This document shows positions 42,614 through 51,210 of a DNA stretch of 64,000 bases, one piece after another. The DNA comes from Anatilimnocola floriformis (GTDB lineage Bacteria; Planctomycetota; Planctomycetia; Pirellulales; Pirellulaceae), in assembly GCF_024256385.1 (NCBI RefSeq), contig NZ_JAMLFW010000001.1, forward strand, positions 2,542,001-2,606,000, given 5' to 3'. The notes beneath the pieces were generated by a model that saw only the letters and a program-made list of their open reading frames with translations, had not been told where the DNA came from and did no database searches. Numbering within the stretch: the first letter of the stretch is position 1; each line of letters begins with the position of its first letter. The position numbers and the translations under genes were made by a program.

Positions 42614-43810
42614 ATGAAACCAAACCAACTCAAGCGCGCCCGCAGCGAGACTCCCGGCTGCAACCAGGTCTTGCATTTCAACAATGCCGGCTCGTCGTTG
42701 ATGCCCGAGCCCGTAATCGAGGCCATGCTCGATCATCTGGAACTTGAAGCCCGCATCGGCGGCTATGAAGCTGCCGCTCAGGAAGACGCTCGCCTCGAGC
42801 GTTTCTACGATGTGACCGCGCAGCTGCTCAACTGCGGCCGTGACGAAATTGCCTTCGTCGAAAACGCGACGCGAGCCTGGGACATGGCGTTCTATGCCAT
42901 TCCCTTTCAGCCCGGCGACCGCATTCTCACCGCGCAGGCGGAGTATGCGAGTAATTACATTGCTTACTTACAAGTCGCACGCAAAACGGGCGCGAAAGTC
43001 GACGTCATTCCCAACGACGATCACGGCCAGATTTGCGTTGAGCAATTGAAAGCGATGCTCGATGAGCGCGTGAAACTGATCGCGATCACGCATGTGCCGA
43101 CGAATGGTGGCTTGGTGAATCCCGCAGCCGAGATCGGCGCGATTGCCCGTTCGGCAGGGATTCTTTATCTGCTCGATGCCTGTCAGTCCGTCGGTCAATT
43201 GCCCGTCGATGTGCAAAAGATTGGCTGTGATTTTCTCTCGGCGACGGGGAGAAAGTTCCTGCGCGGGCCGCGCGGCACAGGCATTCTCTACGTACGTCGC
43301 GAAGTCTGTCAGCAACTCGAGCCGCCGTTTCTCGATTTGCATTCCGCAACTTGGACAGCGCACGATCAGTACGTCATTCGTCCCGATGCCCGACGTTTTG
43401 AGAACTGGGAAATGAATCTCGCCGGCAAACTCGGCTTGGCCGCGGCGGTCGAATATGCACTGGCTTGGGGACTCGAAACCATTGCGGAACGCATTCAGCT
43501 ACTGGCCACGAAGCTGCGCGACGGCTTGAAGCAAGTCGCCGGCGCAACGGTTCTCGACCTCGGCCGGCAGCGCTGCGGCATTGTCAGTTTTTGTTTGGCC
43601 GGCGTGAGCGGGAACGATGTGAAGAAGCGTCTCGCCCGCCAGCAGATCAACGTCAGCGTCTCGCCACAGAGGTTCACACTGCTCGATATGCAGCAGCGGC
43701 AACTCGAACATGTCGTACGAGCCTCGGTCCACTATTACAATACCGAGCAAGAGATCGAACGCTTCCTCCAAGTTTTGCGGACGATTGCCGTCGAGGTCGA
43801 ACCCACGTGA
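42614..43810 (+). CDS. Class V aminotransferase
   Basis: A 398-residue PLP enzyme of the cysteine-desulfurase/selenocysteine-lyase type. It begins HFNNAGSSLMPEPVIEAM, with IAFVENATRAWDMAFYAIPF and LDACQSVGQLPVDVQKIGCD. The cofactor lysine stands in LSATGRKFLRGPRGTGILYV (the K after GR). The conserved desulfurase cysteine loop is not evident, so it is more probably an aminotransferase or epimerase-like member acting on amino acids. It starts 13 bases after the ceramidase-family gene and its TGA overlaps the GTG of the PSCyt1 gene. Confidence 0.88.
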   Translation: MKPNQLKRARSETPGCNQVLHFNNAGSSLMPEPVIEAMLDHLELEARIGGYEAAAQEDARLERFYDVTAQLLNCGRDEIAFVENATRAWDMAFYAIPFQPGDRILTAQAEYASNYIAYLQVARKTGAKVDVIPNDDHGQICVEQLKAMLDERVKLIAITHVPTNGGLVNPAAEIGAIARSAGILYLLDACQSVGQLPVDVQKIGCDFLSATGRKFLRGPRGTGILYVRREVCQQLEPPFLDLHSATWTAHDQYVIRPDARRFENWEMNLAGKLGLAAAVEYALAWGLETIAERIQLLATKLRDGLKQVAGATVLDLGRQRCGIVSFCLAGVSGNDVKKRLARQQINVSVSPQRFTLLDMQQRQLEHVVRASVHYYNTEQEIERFLQVLRTIAVEVEPT

Positions 43811-46149
43811 CGCTGCTTCGGTCGATCATCACGTTTCTACTTATCGTCACGCCTGCCGCGCCGCTGTTCGCCGCCGATGCTCCCGATTTTGAACGCGATG
43901 TCGCGCCGATTCTGGTAAACCATTGCCTGGAGTGTCATCAGCCGAACAAGAAAAGTGGTGGCTTGAATCTGGTGACAGCCGCTGGGTTGCTTGCTGGCGG
44001 TGAACAAGGGGCCGCAGTTGTTGCTGGTGATCCATCCAAGAGTCTGCTGCTCGAGCGAATTACCAGCGGAGAAATGCCGCCGCGCGAATCGAAAGAATCC
44101 AAGCCCTTATCTGCCGAGCAAATCGCGACACTTCGCACTTGGATCAACGCCGGCGCTACATGGCCCAAAGATCGCGAACTCGGTGTTCACGAAAAGAGCG
44201 TTGATCTGACGAAAGCCCGGCAATTCTGGTCGTTTCAGCCGATCACACGCTATCCGTTGCCTACTTCACCCGATGTTCGTGCGGCAACTTTTCTTGATCA
44301 CTTCGTCGCTGAGAAGTTGGCGGCGAATCAACTGGCCATATCGCCGCCAGCCGCACCACGTGATTTGCTGCGACGTGTTTCGCTCGATTTGCGCGGACTA
44401 CCCCCGACGTTGATCGAGCAGGAAGAGTTTCTGAACGATCGCGCGCCAGATGCTTACGAGCAATTGCTCGATCGCCTCCTCAGCGATCCCGCTTACGGCG
44501 AGCGAACCGCGCGGCCGTGGCTCGATCTCGTGCGCTACGCAGATTCAAACGGTTACGAGCGCGACGGTAGCAAGCCAAGCGTCTGGAAGTATCGCGATTA
44601 CATCATTGATGCGTTCAATCGCGACAAGCCATACGACCGCTTCGTGCTGGAGCAACTAGCCGGCGATGAACTAGCGGATCCAACTCTCGAAACCCACATC
44701 GCACTGGGCTTTCACGCCCTCGGTACCTGGCAGGATGAAGTCGATCCGCTCGAGTTGCCGCAGTACCGTGCCGATGAAATGGACGACATGCTGCGAACGA
44801 CGTCGCAAACATTTCTCGGGTTGACGCTCGGTTGTGCCCGCTGCCACAACCACAAGTTTGATCCGCTCACGATGGTCGACTACTACAGCTTGGCCGCAAT
44901 CCTCGCACCATTGAAGCGGCCTAATCAAGGACGGGACGATCGTGACCGTCCCGAAGGGACGCCCGAGCAGATCACCGCAGAAAAATCCCGCAATGCAGCA
45001 ATCACCGAGTTGCAGAAGCAAATCGACAAGCTGCAGCGCGAGAAGCCAGTAGATTTCGCACGACAAGTCGCTCAGCGGCAGGCAACGCAACAGGAACTTC
45101 GAGCGCAGACGCTTGATTTGCCACGGATCTATCGCCTCTTTGAAGATGGCTCGCCGCTGCCGACGACGCATTTGCTTCTCTCTGGCCGGGCGAGCAATCC
45201 TGGCCCGGTGATGCAGCCGCGCGTCCCCGCCGTGCTCACCGGACAGCGGCCACTCTTTCCACAAACATCCCAACCGACATCTGGGCGACGACTCGCGCTC
45301 ACCAACTGGCTCATCGCGCACGACAATCCGCTGACATCGCGCGTCTACGTCAATCGCATCTGGCAACAACACTTCGGCCGCGGCTTGGTTGCCACGGCCA
45401 GCGACTTCGGCGAGAAAGGCGCGCGGCCAACACATCCTGAGTTGCTCGATTCACTCGCTCATTGGTTTCAACACGATGGCCAGTGGTCGACGAAAGATCT
45501 GCGTCGCCTGATCCTTACGAGTCAAACGTATCGCCAATCCTCCGCGCCGCGCGAAGCAGCCGAAGGGGCCGATCCTGAAAATCAGCTTCTTTGGCGATAT
45601 CCCTACCGTCGACTCGATGTCGAAGCCATTCGCGATTCGATGCTCGCGACGGCAGGCAATCTCAACCGACAGATGCACGGCCCGGCTGTCTTTCTGCCGA
45701 TTCCCGCCTCGGCGATCGAAGCCCACACCGACAAACAGTCGGCCTGGAAAGCCGACACCGAGCCGAAGATTGACCGTCGCACGGTTTATGGCTACGTGAA
45801 GCGTACACTCCTGGTGCCGATGCTTGAGACGCTCGATTTTTGCGATACGACGCAATCCACCGAGCGCCGCGCGATCACCAGCGTCGCGCCGCAGGCGCTC
45901 ACGCTCTTCAATGGTGAGTTCACCAATCGACAGGCGGAACAATTCGCGGATCGTTTGATTCGCGAAGGTGGTGACGATGCGAACCAACAAATCACGCTTG
46001 CGTTTCGCTTGGCAGTCGGCCGCGATCCAACCAAACAAGAAATGAACTCGTTGAAGGACTTTCTTCAAAGCGATCGTCCGTTGCGCGAGCACCTCGTCCA
46101 AATGTGTCGCGTCATCCTGAACCTCAACGAGTTTGTTTACCCCAACTGA
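43807..46149 (+). CDS. PSCyt1 / DUF1549-DUF1553 secreted protein
   Basis: A 780-residue planctomycete protein, started with the GTG at 43807, which overlaps the aminotransferase stop in GTGA; the frame is open further upstream but the residues there are shadow. A signal peptide (about 1-22) is followed by a cytochrome-like motif FERDVAPILVNHCLECHQP (heme site CLECH), then DUF1549 (DRLLSDPAYGERTARPWLDL, VRYADSNGYERDGSKPSVWK), a second CxxCH in GCARCHNHKFDPLTMVDYY, and DUF1553 (about 490-770: LTNWLIAHDNPLTSRVYVNR). The family is abundant in planctomycetes, and its role, perhaps in polysaccharide breakdown, is unproven. A DUF1501 gene follows 8 bases downstream, as is usual. Confidence 0.93.
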   Translation: MTLLRSIITFLLIVTPAAPLFAADAPDFERDVAPILVNHCLECHQPNKKSGGLNLVTAAGLLAGGEQGAAVVAGDPSKSLLLERITSGEMPPRESKESKPLSAEQIATLRTWINAGATWPKDRELGVHEKSVDLTKARQFWSFQPITRYPLPTSPDVRAATFLDHFVAEKLAANQLAISPPAAPRDLLRRVSLDLRGLPPTLIEQEEFLNDRAPDAYEQLLDRLLSDPAYGERTARPWLDLVRYADSNGYERDGSKPSVWKYRDYIIDAFNRDKPYDRFVLEQLAGDELADPTLETHIALGFHALGTWQDEVDPLELPQYRADEMDDMLRTTSQTFLGLTLGCARCHNHKFDPLTMVDYYSLAAILAPLKRPNQGRDDRDRPEGTPEQITAEKSRNAAITELQKQIDKLQREKPVDFARQVAQRQATQQELRAQTLDLPRIYRLFEDGSPLPTTHLLLSGRASNPGPVMQPRVPAVLTGQRPLFPQTSQPTSGRRLALTNWLIAHDNPLTSRVYVNRIWQQHFGRGLVATASDFGEKGARPTHPELLDSLAHWFQHDGQWSTKDLRRLILTSQTYRQSSAPREAAEGADPENQLLWRYPYRRLDVEAIRDSMLATAGNLNRQMHGPAVFLPIPASAIEAHTDKQSAWKADTEPKIDRRTVYGYVKRTLLVPMLETLDFCDTTQSTERRAITSVAPQALTLFNGEFTNRQAEQFADRLIREGGDDANQQITLAFRLAVGRDPTKQEMNSLKDFLQSDRPLREHLVQMCRVILNLNEFVYPN

Positions 46150-46157
46150 GTGCCCGC

Positions 46158-47624
46158 ATGACCGCTTCTCTCCAGCGAGTGATTGCGAATCCGACTTCCT
46201 GTGGCCGATCGCGCCGTGGGTTTTTGTGGGAACTCGGAGGCGGCTTTCTCGCGTTGCCACTCGTGGATTTGCTCGGCCGTGAAGGCTTCTTTGGAAAATC
46301 TGCCGCGGCGAGTGAGCATTCGTATGTACCGGGACAAACGCACTTCAAAACAAAGGCCAAGCATTGTGTCTTCCTGTTCATGAACGGTGCGCCGAGTCAG
46401 GTCGATACGTTTGATCCCAAAGCTGCGCTCGACAAGTACGACGGCACCGCGTACGCCGGCAAGACCAAAGTTGGCTCAAACGGCCGCGCTGTCGGCAAAT
46501 TGATGAAGAGTCCGTTCCGCTTTAGAAAGCACGGCGAGAGTGGTCTCGAGATCAGCGACCTGTTTCCGCACACGGCGAAGCATGCCGATGAGTTGTGTGT
46601 GCTGCGGGCGATGTACACCGACACAGCCGCTCATTCCTCCGGCTGCTTGCAACTCAACAGCGGCAGTCCGCTCACCGGTCGGCCAAGCCTCGGTTCGTGG
46701 CTGAGCTACGGGCTCGGCTCGCTCAACGACAGCTTACCGAGCTTTGTTGTCATGACCGATCCGCGCGGCGGGCCGATCGGCGGCGCTCCCAATTGGGGTG
46801 CCGGGTACATGCCGGCGCGCTTTCAGGGAACACTCTTCCGCAGCGGTGAATCGCCGCTTCTCGATCTCGCCACTCCCGCTGGAGTTTCGCCCGAAGGGCA
46901 GAGAAAGTCGCTCGATCTGTTGAAAGAGCTGAATTCGCAACAAGCTGCGACGCGACCGCAAGACTCCGAACTCGCGGCCCGCATTCTGTCGTATGAACTG
47001 GCCTATCGCATGCAAACCGAAGCAGCCGAGGCCGTCGATTTGAACAAAGAGGATCGGCAGACGCTCGAGATGTACGGCATGAACAATCCGGTCACCGCCG
47101 ATTTTGGCCGCAAATGCCTGATCACACGGCGGTTGATCGAAAAAGGTGTGCGGTTCATTCAACTGTATTCCGGTGGTGGACACATCGAAGCGACTTGGGA
47201 CGGCCACAACGATTGCATCACGAATCATAAGACGCACGCCGGCGAAACCGATCAGCCGATTGCCGCACTGATGACCGATCTGAAACGTCGCGGCTTGTGG
47301 GATGAAACGCTGCTCATCTGGGGCGGCGAATTTGGTCGCACGCCGACCAGCGAAGGTGTCGGCAAACCAGGCCGCGATCACAACTGGCTTGGCTTTTCGA
47401 TGTGGCTCGCCGGCGCCGGTGTGCGCGGCGGCCAAGCCGTGGGCGCGACCGATGAACTCGGCTTTGAGGGCGTGAGCGATCGTTGTCACGTCTCCGATTT
47501 GCACGCGACGATTCTCCGACTGATGGGTTTCGATCACGAGCGACTCTCCTATCTCTACAACGGTCTCGATCAGCGATTGACCGGCGTGACCGAGCACCAC
47601 GTGATGCAGCAGGTGCTGAAGTAA
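46158..47624 (+). CDS. DUF1501 Tat-exported protein
   Basis: A 488-residue protein, started at the ATG 46158, eight bases after the PSCyt1 stop. A Tat signal reads CGRSRRGFLWELGGGFLALP. The DUF1501 domain shows HCVFLFMNGAPSQVDTFDPK, FRFRKHGESGLEISDLFPH, LLIWGGEFGRTPTSEGVGKP and GRDHNWLGFSMWLAGAGVRG, with the His/Asp pattern of the alkaline phosphatase-sulfatase fold. The reaction is unknown. The pairing with PSCyt1 is constant in planctomycetes, and the two probably act on the same substrate outside the cytoplasm. Confidence 0.93.
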   Translation: MTASLQRVIANPTSCGRSRRGFLWELGGGFLALPLVDLLGREGFFGKSAAASEHSYVPGQTHFKTKAKHCVFLFMNGAPSQVDTFDPKAALDKYDGTAYAGKTKVGSNGRAVGKLMKSPFRFRKHGESGLEISDLFPHTAKHADELCVLRAMYTDTAAHSSGCLQLNSGSPLTGRPSLGSWLSYGLGSLNDSLPSFVVMTDPRGGPIGGAPNWGAGYMPARFQGTLFRSGESPLLDLATPAGVSPEGQRKSLDLLKELNSQQAATRPQDSELAARILSYELAYRMQTEAAEAVDLNKEDRQTLEMYGMNNPVTADFGRKCLITRRLIEKGVRFIQLYSGGGHIEATWDGHNDCITNHKTHAGETDQPIAALMTDLKRRGLWDETLLIWGGEFGRTPTSEGVGKPGRDHNWLGFSMWLAGAGVRGGQAVGATDELGFEGVSDRCHVSDLHATILRLMGFDHERLSYLYNGLDQRLTGVTEHHVMQQVLK

Positions 47625-47788
47625 GCCGCACGGTCGTCATATCCGTTACCACCAGCGCGCGAAGCCCTGCCAGCAATGCTGCTTGTTCAGCGACGGGGGC
47701 GAATCTTGAATGCGGCTGCGGTGTTGCGTCGATGTAATCAGAGACACCCTAAACCTGCGCACTAGCAGCGAAAACAGGTGTCGTGGGC

Positions 47789-50689
47789 ATGGACGCGCCC
47801 AAGCACTTCGTTGGCCACCGCACGCAGCCGAAGATGGTTGCGACCCCGCGCGTCATGCTTGAGCAGCGAAATCTTCGATTGGATCTGGCCGCGCTCGCGC
47901 TGGTGGCGGCGATCATTTTCTTGACGTGCGCGCTGCTGACGTATCATCCCCACGATCCCGTTGGGCCGCTGCCGCCGCCGGTCAACTTGCTCGTCAACGC
48001 CGATCCGCTCGCGCTGCCGCCGAGCAGTACGATTCACAACGCCTGCGGCTTTTGGGGCGCGCTGGCGTCGAACTTGCTGTTTACGACGTTCGGCTACGGC
48101 TCGTATTACCTGGTCGCCACGCTCGGACTGATCGATTATCAAATGCTGCGGCGGCAACAAATCGACCGGCCGTTACTGCGTGCCATCGGTTGGTTTCTTT
48201 CCCTGGCGGGCGCGACGACGCTCATCGCGTTGCTGCTCCCGGGCGTATCGCCGGGACCAGTGATCGGCGCCGGCGGTTATGTCGGCGCGCTTGGCAAAGC
48301 GATTGTGGAAGCGCACTTCGCCATGGCTGGCGGTGTGATTCTGATGACCAGCATCACCATCGGCGGTCTGATTCTCTGCACCGATGATGCCGTGGTGCAA
48401 GTCGCTCGCGGTGTAGCCGAAGTCGCACAGCAGCGCAACCGCTGGATCTTCGGCAATGCGGAGTCTGGAGAAATCGATGCCGCGACCGGCAAGGCGAAGC
48501 GGACCCGCAGCGACCTGGATTCGTCGGTTCCTGAAAATGCTCCTTCGCCGCTCAAGGTGAAGGGGAAGAACAAGATCGTTCTCGAAGAGGAACCGCAGGA
48601 ATTTGCCAAGCCCGCCGCGACGAAGGCAAATTCGAAGAAGGTTGCCGCTGAAGTTTCCGAAGACGAAGAGGATGCTCCGCTTCCCATCAAGCTGCCCAGC
48701 AAACCGGCCGCTGCGCCAGCGGCGGCAGTTGCTCCTACGCCGGCTGCTGCCGATCTGAAGGTGCGAAATTCCGCAGACAAGCGGAAGGAGCAGAGTGAGC
48801 GCGAGAAACTGAACATCAATGAAGCGAATCCGCTCGGTGACGAAGAGTATCAACTTCCCAGCATTGAATTGCTGCAATACGGCCAAGACATCGACTACGA
48901 CAAGCAAGCGACGGAAGTCCGCCGCATTGCGAAAATTCTGGAACGGACATTCGCCGATTTCGGCTTCAATGTGAAGGTCGTCGAAATCGAGACTGGTCCC
49001 GTGATCGCCCAGTTCGAGGTCGAACTGGAGGCTGGCCTGCGTCTCTCGAAGATCACGAATCTGGCCGACGACCTGGCGATCGCGCTCCGCGTACCAAGTG
49101 TGCGCATCGTTGCCCCCATTCCTGGCAAAAACTCCGTCGGCATTGAGGTTCCCAACGCGGACGACCAGCGACAAGTGGTGTGTCTGCGCGACGTCATCGA
49201 AGAGTCTGCTGCGCTGCCGAAGGTCAAGAAGATGGCAATCCCGCTGTACCTCGGCAAGGATGTGAGCGGCAACGCGCTAGTCGCCGATCTCGCGGCGTTG
49301 CCGCACTTGCTCATCGCGGGTCGTACCGGTACCGGTAAGTCGGTTTGCTTGAATACGATCATCACATCGATTCTCATGACCCGCGCTCCCGACGAAGTGC
49401 GAATGCTGATGATCGACCCGAAGATGGTCGAACTCAGCGGTTACGGTCGGTTGCCGCACTTGATGCATCCCGTCGTCACCGACATGCGCAAAGCCGAAGC
49501 AATCCTGGCTTGGGCAGTAGAGAAGATGGAAGAGCGCTACACGCTGCTGGCTCGCGCAGGTGTGCGTCACCTCAGCAGCTACAACCAGCTCGGCGAAGAA
49601 GAGTTGATGGATCGTCTACAGCCCGAGAACGACGAAGAACGCCAAAGCATTCCCTTGCAGCTGCCATCGATCGTGATTGTCGCCGACGAGTTTGCCGAAC
49701 TGATGATGACCGCGGGCAAGGAAGTCGAGACACACATCATTCGTCTCGCGCAAAAATCCCGCGCGGTCGGTATTCACCTGATCCTCGCCACGCAACGTCC
49801 GACGGTCGACGTCATCACCGGTCTCATCAAATCGAACTTGCCGTCTCGCATCGCGTTTCAAGTGACCAGCCGTACCGATAGCCGCGTCATTCTCGACGAA
49901 ATGGGAGCCGACAAACTCCTCGGCAAGGGTGACATGCTCTTCCTCGGACCAGGCACGAGCACGTTGCTCCGTGGTCAGGGTACGTGGGCTTCGGACGACG
50001 AAATCAACTCCGTCGTCGCCCACTGCAGCAAGACCAAGCAGAACTTCGTGCATGAACTCGTCAATATCAAGGTCAAGGAAGAAGAAGGCGCTGAGCCCAC
50101 CAAGCCCGGCCAACTTAAGAAACGCGACGAGCTGTACGAATCGGCAGTCGACCTCGTCGTGCGTGAACAACGCGGCAGCGTCTCGCTGTTGCAACGAGCC
50201 TTGGGAATCGGTTACGGCCGCGCGGCGCGCTTGATCGACTTCATGGCCGAGGATGGCATTGTCGGCCAATACAACGGCAGCCAGGCCCGCGAGATTCTAA
50301 TGACTGTCGCCGATTGGGAAGCGATGCAAGCCGGCGGCGGCGAGGAAGAAGCACCCGCGCCACGCAAGAAGGCAGAAGGGAAACGCTCGAATAAAGTTCT
50401 CCCCGCTGCTTCCGCGGGAGAAGATGCGAAACCAAAGCCCCCAGCCTCGAAGAAGCGCGTCGTTTCCGTTGTGCATGAAGAGAAGGAAGAAGCCGAGGAA
50501 GAGGAATCGCTCGACGATGAAACTGCCGAGGAATCGGATACGCTCGACATGAATGGCGGCGACGAGGAAGATGCCTTCGCCGAAGAGGAAGAGGCCGACT
50601 CGGAATTCGACGAAGTTTCTGAAGACGAAGACGCCGAGTTGGAGGAAGATGAAGACGATACTCAGCACTTCCGGGCCGAAAGCGCCTAG
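47789..50689 (+). CDS. ftsK: FtsK/SpoIIIE DNA translocase with an acidic tail
   Basis: A 966-residue protein from the ATG 47789 (a GTG two codons earlier is possible). Four membrane helices lie at about residues 33-200. A charged Ala/Pro linker follows. The alpha-beta motor has Walker A AGRTGTGKSVCLN (about 510), Walker B IVIVADEFAELMMTAGKEVE and LATQRPTVDVITGLIKSNLP. The gamma winged helix (about 790-850: RGSVSLLQRALGIGYGRAAR) normally reads KOPS sites. FtsK moves the chromosome at the division septum and activates XerCD; in planctomycetes, most of which lack FtsZ, its role in division is less clear. The C-terminal 70 residues are almost purely acidic, beyond the usual end of the family. Confidence 0.93.
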   Translation: MDAPKHFVGHRTQPKMVATPRVMLEQRNLRLDLAALALVAAIIFLTCALLTYHPHDPVGPLPPPVNLLVNADPLALPPSSTIHNACGFWGALASNLLFTTFGYGSYYLVATLGLIDYQMLRRQQIDRPLLRAIGWFLSLAGATTLIALLLPGVSPGPVIGAGGYVGALGKAIVEAHFAMAGGVILMTSITIGGLILCTDDAVVQVARGVAEVAQQRNRWIFGNAESGEIDAATGKAKRTRSDLDSSVPENAPSPLKVKGKNKIVLEEEPQEFAKPAATKANSKKVAAEVSEDEEDAPLPIKLPSKPAAAPAAAVAPTPAAADLKVRNSADKRKEQSEREKLNINEANPLGDEEYQLPSIELLQYGQDIDYDKQATEVRRIAKILERTFADFGFNVKVVEIETGPVIAQFEVELEAGLRLSKITNLADDLAIALRVPSVRIVAPIPGKNSVGIEVPNADDQRQVVCLRDVIEESAALPKVKKMAIPLYLGKDVSGNALVADLAALPHLLIAGRTGTGKSVCLNTIITSILMTRAPDEVRMLMIDPKMVELSGYGRLPHLMHPVVTDMRKAEAILAWAVEKMEERYTLLARAGVRHLSSYNQLGEEELMDRLQPENDEERQSIPLQLPSIVIVADEFAELMMTAGKEVETHIIRLAQKSRAVGIHLILATQRPTVDVITGLIKSNLPSRIAFQVTSRTDSRVILDEMGADKLLGKGDMLFLGPGTSTLLRGQGTWASDDEINSVVAHCSKTKQNFVHELVNIKVKEEEGAEPTKPGQLKKRDELYESAVDLVVREQRGSVSLLQRALGIGYGRAARLIDFMAEDGIVGQYNGSQAREILMTVADWEAMQAGGGEEEAPAPRKKAEGKRSNKVLPAASAGEDAKPKPPASKKRVVSVVHEEKEEAEEEESLDDETAEESDTLDMNGGDEEDAFAEEEEADSEFDEVSEDEDAELEEDEDDTQHFRAESA

Positions 50690-50723
50690 CAAGCATCGCG
50701 AAAAATAGTTCTGCGGCTCGCTC

Positions 50724-50752
50724 TTGACGGTTTACTACACCAGTCGTAACAT
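50724..50752 (+). promoter_or_regulatory. Sigma-70 promoter of the blaI-like gene
   Basis: TTGACG at 50724-50729 and TAACAT at 50747-50752 are spaced by 17 bases, a good housekeeping promoter. Transcription would start near 50759, within the second operator. It reads toward the repressor gene at 50803, and its spacer is covered by operator 1. Confidence 0.7.
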
Positions 50753-50773
50753 GCCTTACGACAGCTGTAGTAA
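50732..50773. promoter_or_regulatory. Twin BlaI-type operators
   Basis: Two 18-base dyads, TTACTACACCAGTCGTAA (50732-50749) and TTACGACAGCTGTAGTAA (50756-50773), have TACnAC/GTnGTA half-sites, as BlaI/MecI operators do. They stand in inverted order, and an outer 13-base inverted repeat (ACGGTTTACTACA and complement) joins them. One overlaps the promoter and the other the start site, which should let the BlaI-like protein repress its own operon. Confidence 0.75.
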
Positions 50774-50802
50774 ACCGTTTTTCTTTTTGCATCCGCACCA
50801 AA

Positions 50803-51210
50803 ATGGCACGGCCGAAACCGACTGAACACTTCGCTTCTGGTGAAATGAGCATCCTCCGCCTGCTTTGGGACCTCGGGGCCAGCACGCTCGCCGAAGCCCA
50901 TGCCGAGATCGTGCGTCGCGGCGAAAAGATCGGCTACACCACGGTGCAGACGCGACTCGAACGTCTCGTCATGAAAGAGGTCGTCACCAAGACAACGGAC
51001 CGCCCGGCGAAATACCAGGCAGCCATCGCGCCGGAGGAAGTAAGCGGGCCACTACTCGATTTGCTCTTGGAAAAGGTCAGCGGGGCCGTACCGTTGTTCG
51101 CGCAGTTGATCCAGGATCCCACGCTGACCAGCGAAGACCTCGCCGAAATGAAACGGCTGATCGCTGCCGCGGAAAAGGCAAAACGAAATCCACCGGAGGG
51201 GAAGAAATGA
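50803..51210 (+). CDS. BlaI/MecI/CopY family repressor
   Basis: A 135-residue repressor. The N-terminal wHTH (about 10-80) has SGEMSILRLLWDLGASTLAE, YTTVQTRLERLVMKEVVTKT and DRPAKYQAA. The C-terminal helical part (about 82-125) serves for dimerisation. In BlaR1-BlaI systems the membrane peptidase senses a ligand and its protease activity causes the repressor to be cut or released. Twin operators lie just upstream. Its stop overlaps the start of the M56 peptidase gene in ATGA, the classical arrangement. Confidence 0.93.
   Translation: MARPKPTEHFASGEMSILRLLWDLGASTLAEAHAEIVRRGEKIGYTTVQTRLERLVMKEVVTKTTDRPAKYQAAIAPEEVSGPLLDLLLEKVSGAVPLFAQLIQDPTLTSEDLAEMKRLIAAAEKAKRNPPEGKK

Noticed and set aside
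43465-43806. Upstream 114 codons of the PSCyt1 frame
   Set aside because: They overlap the aminotransferase gene in another frame; the GTG at 43807 begins a signal peptide.
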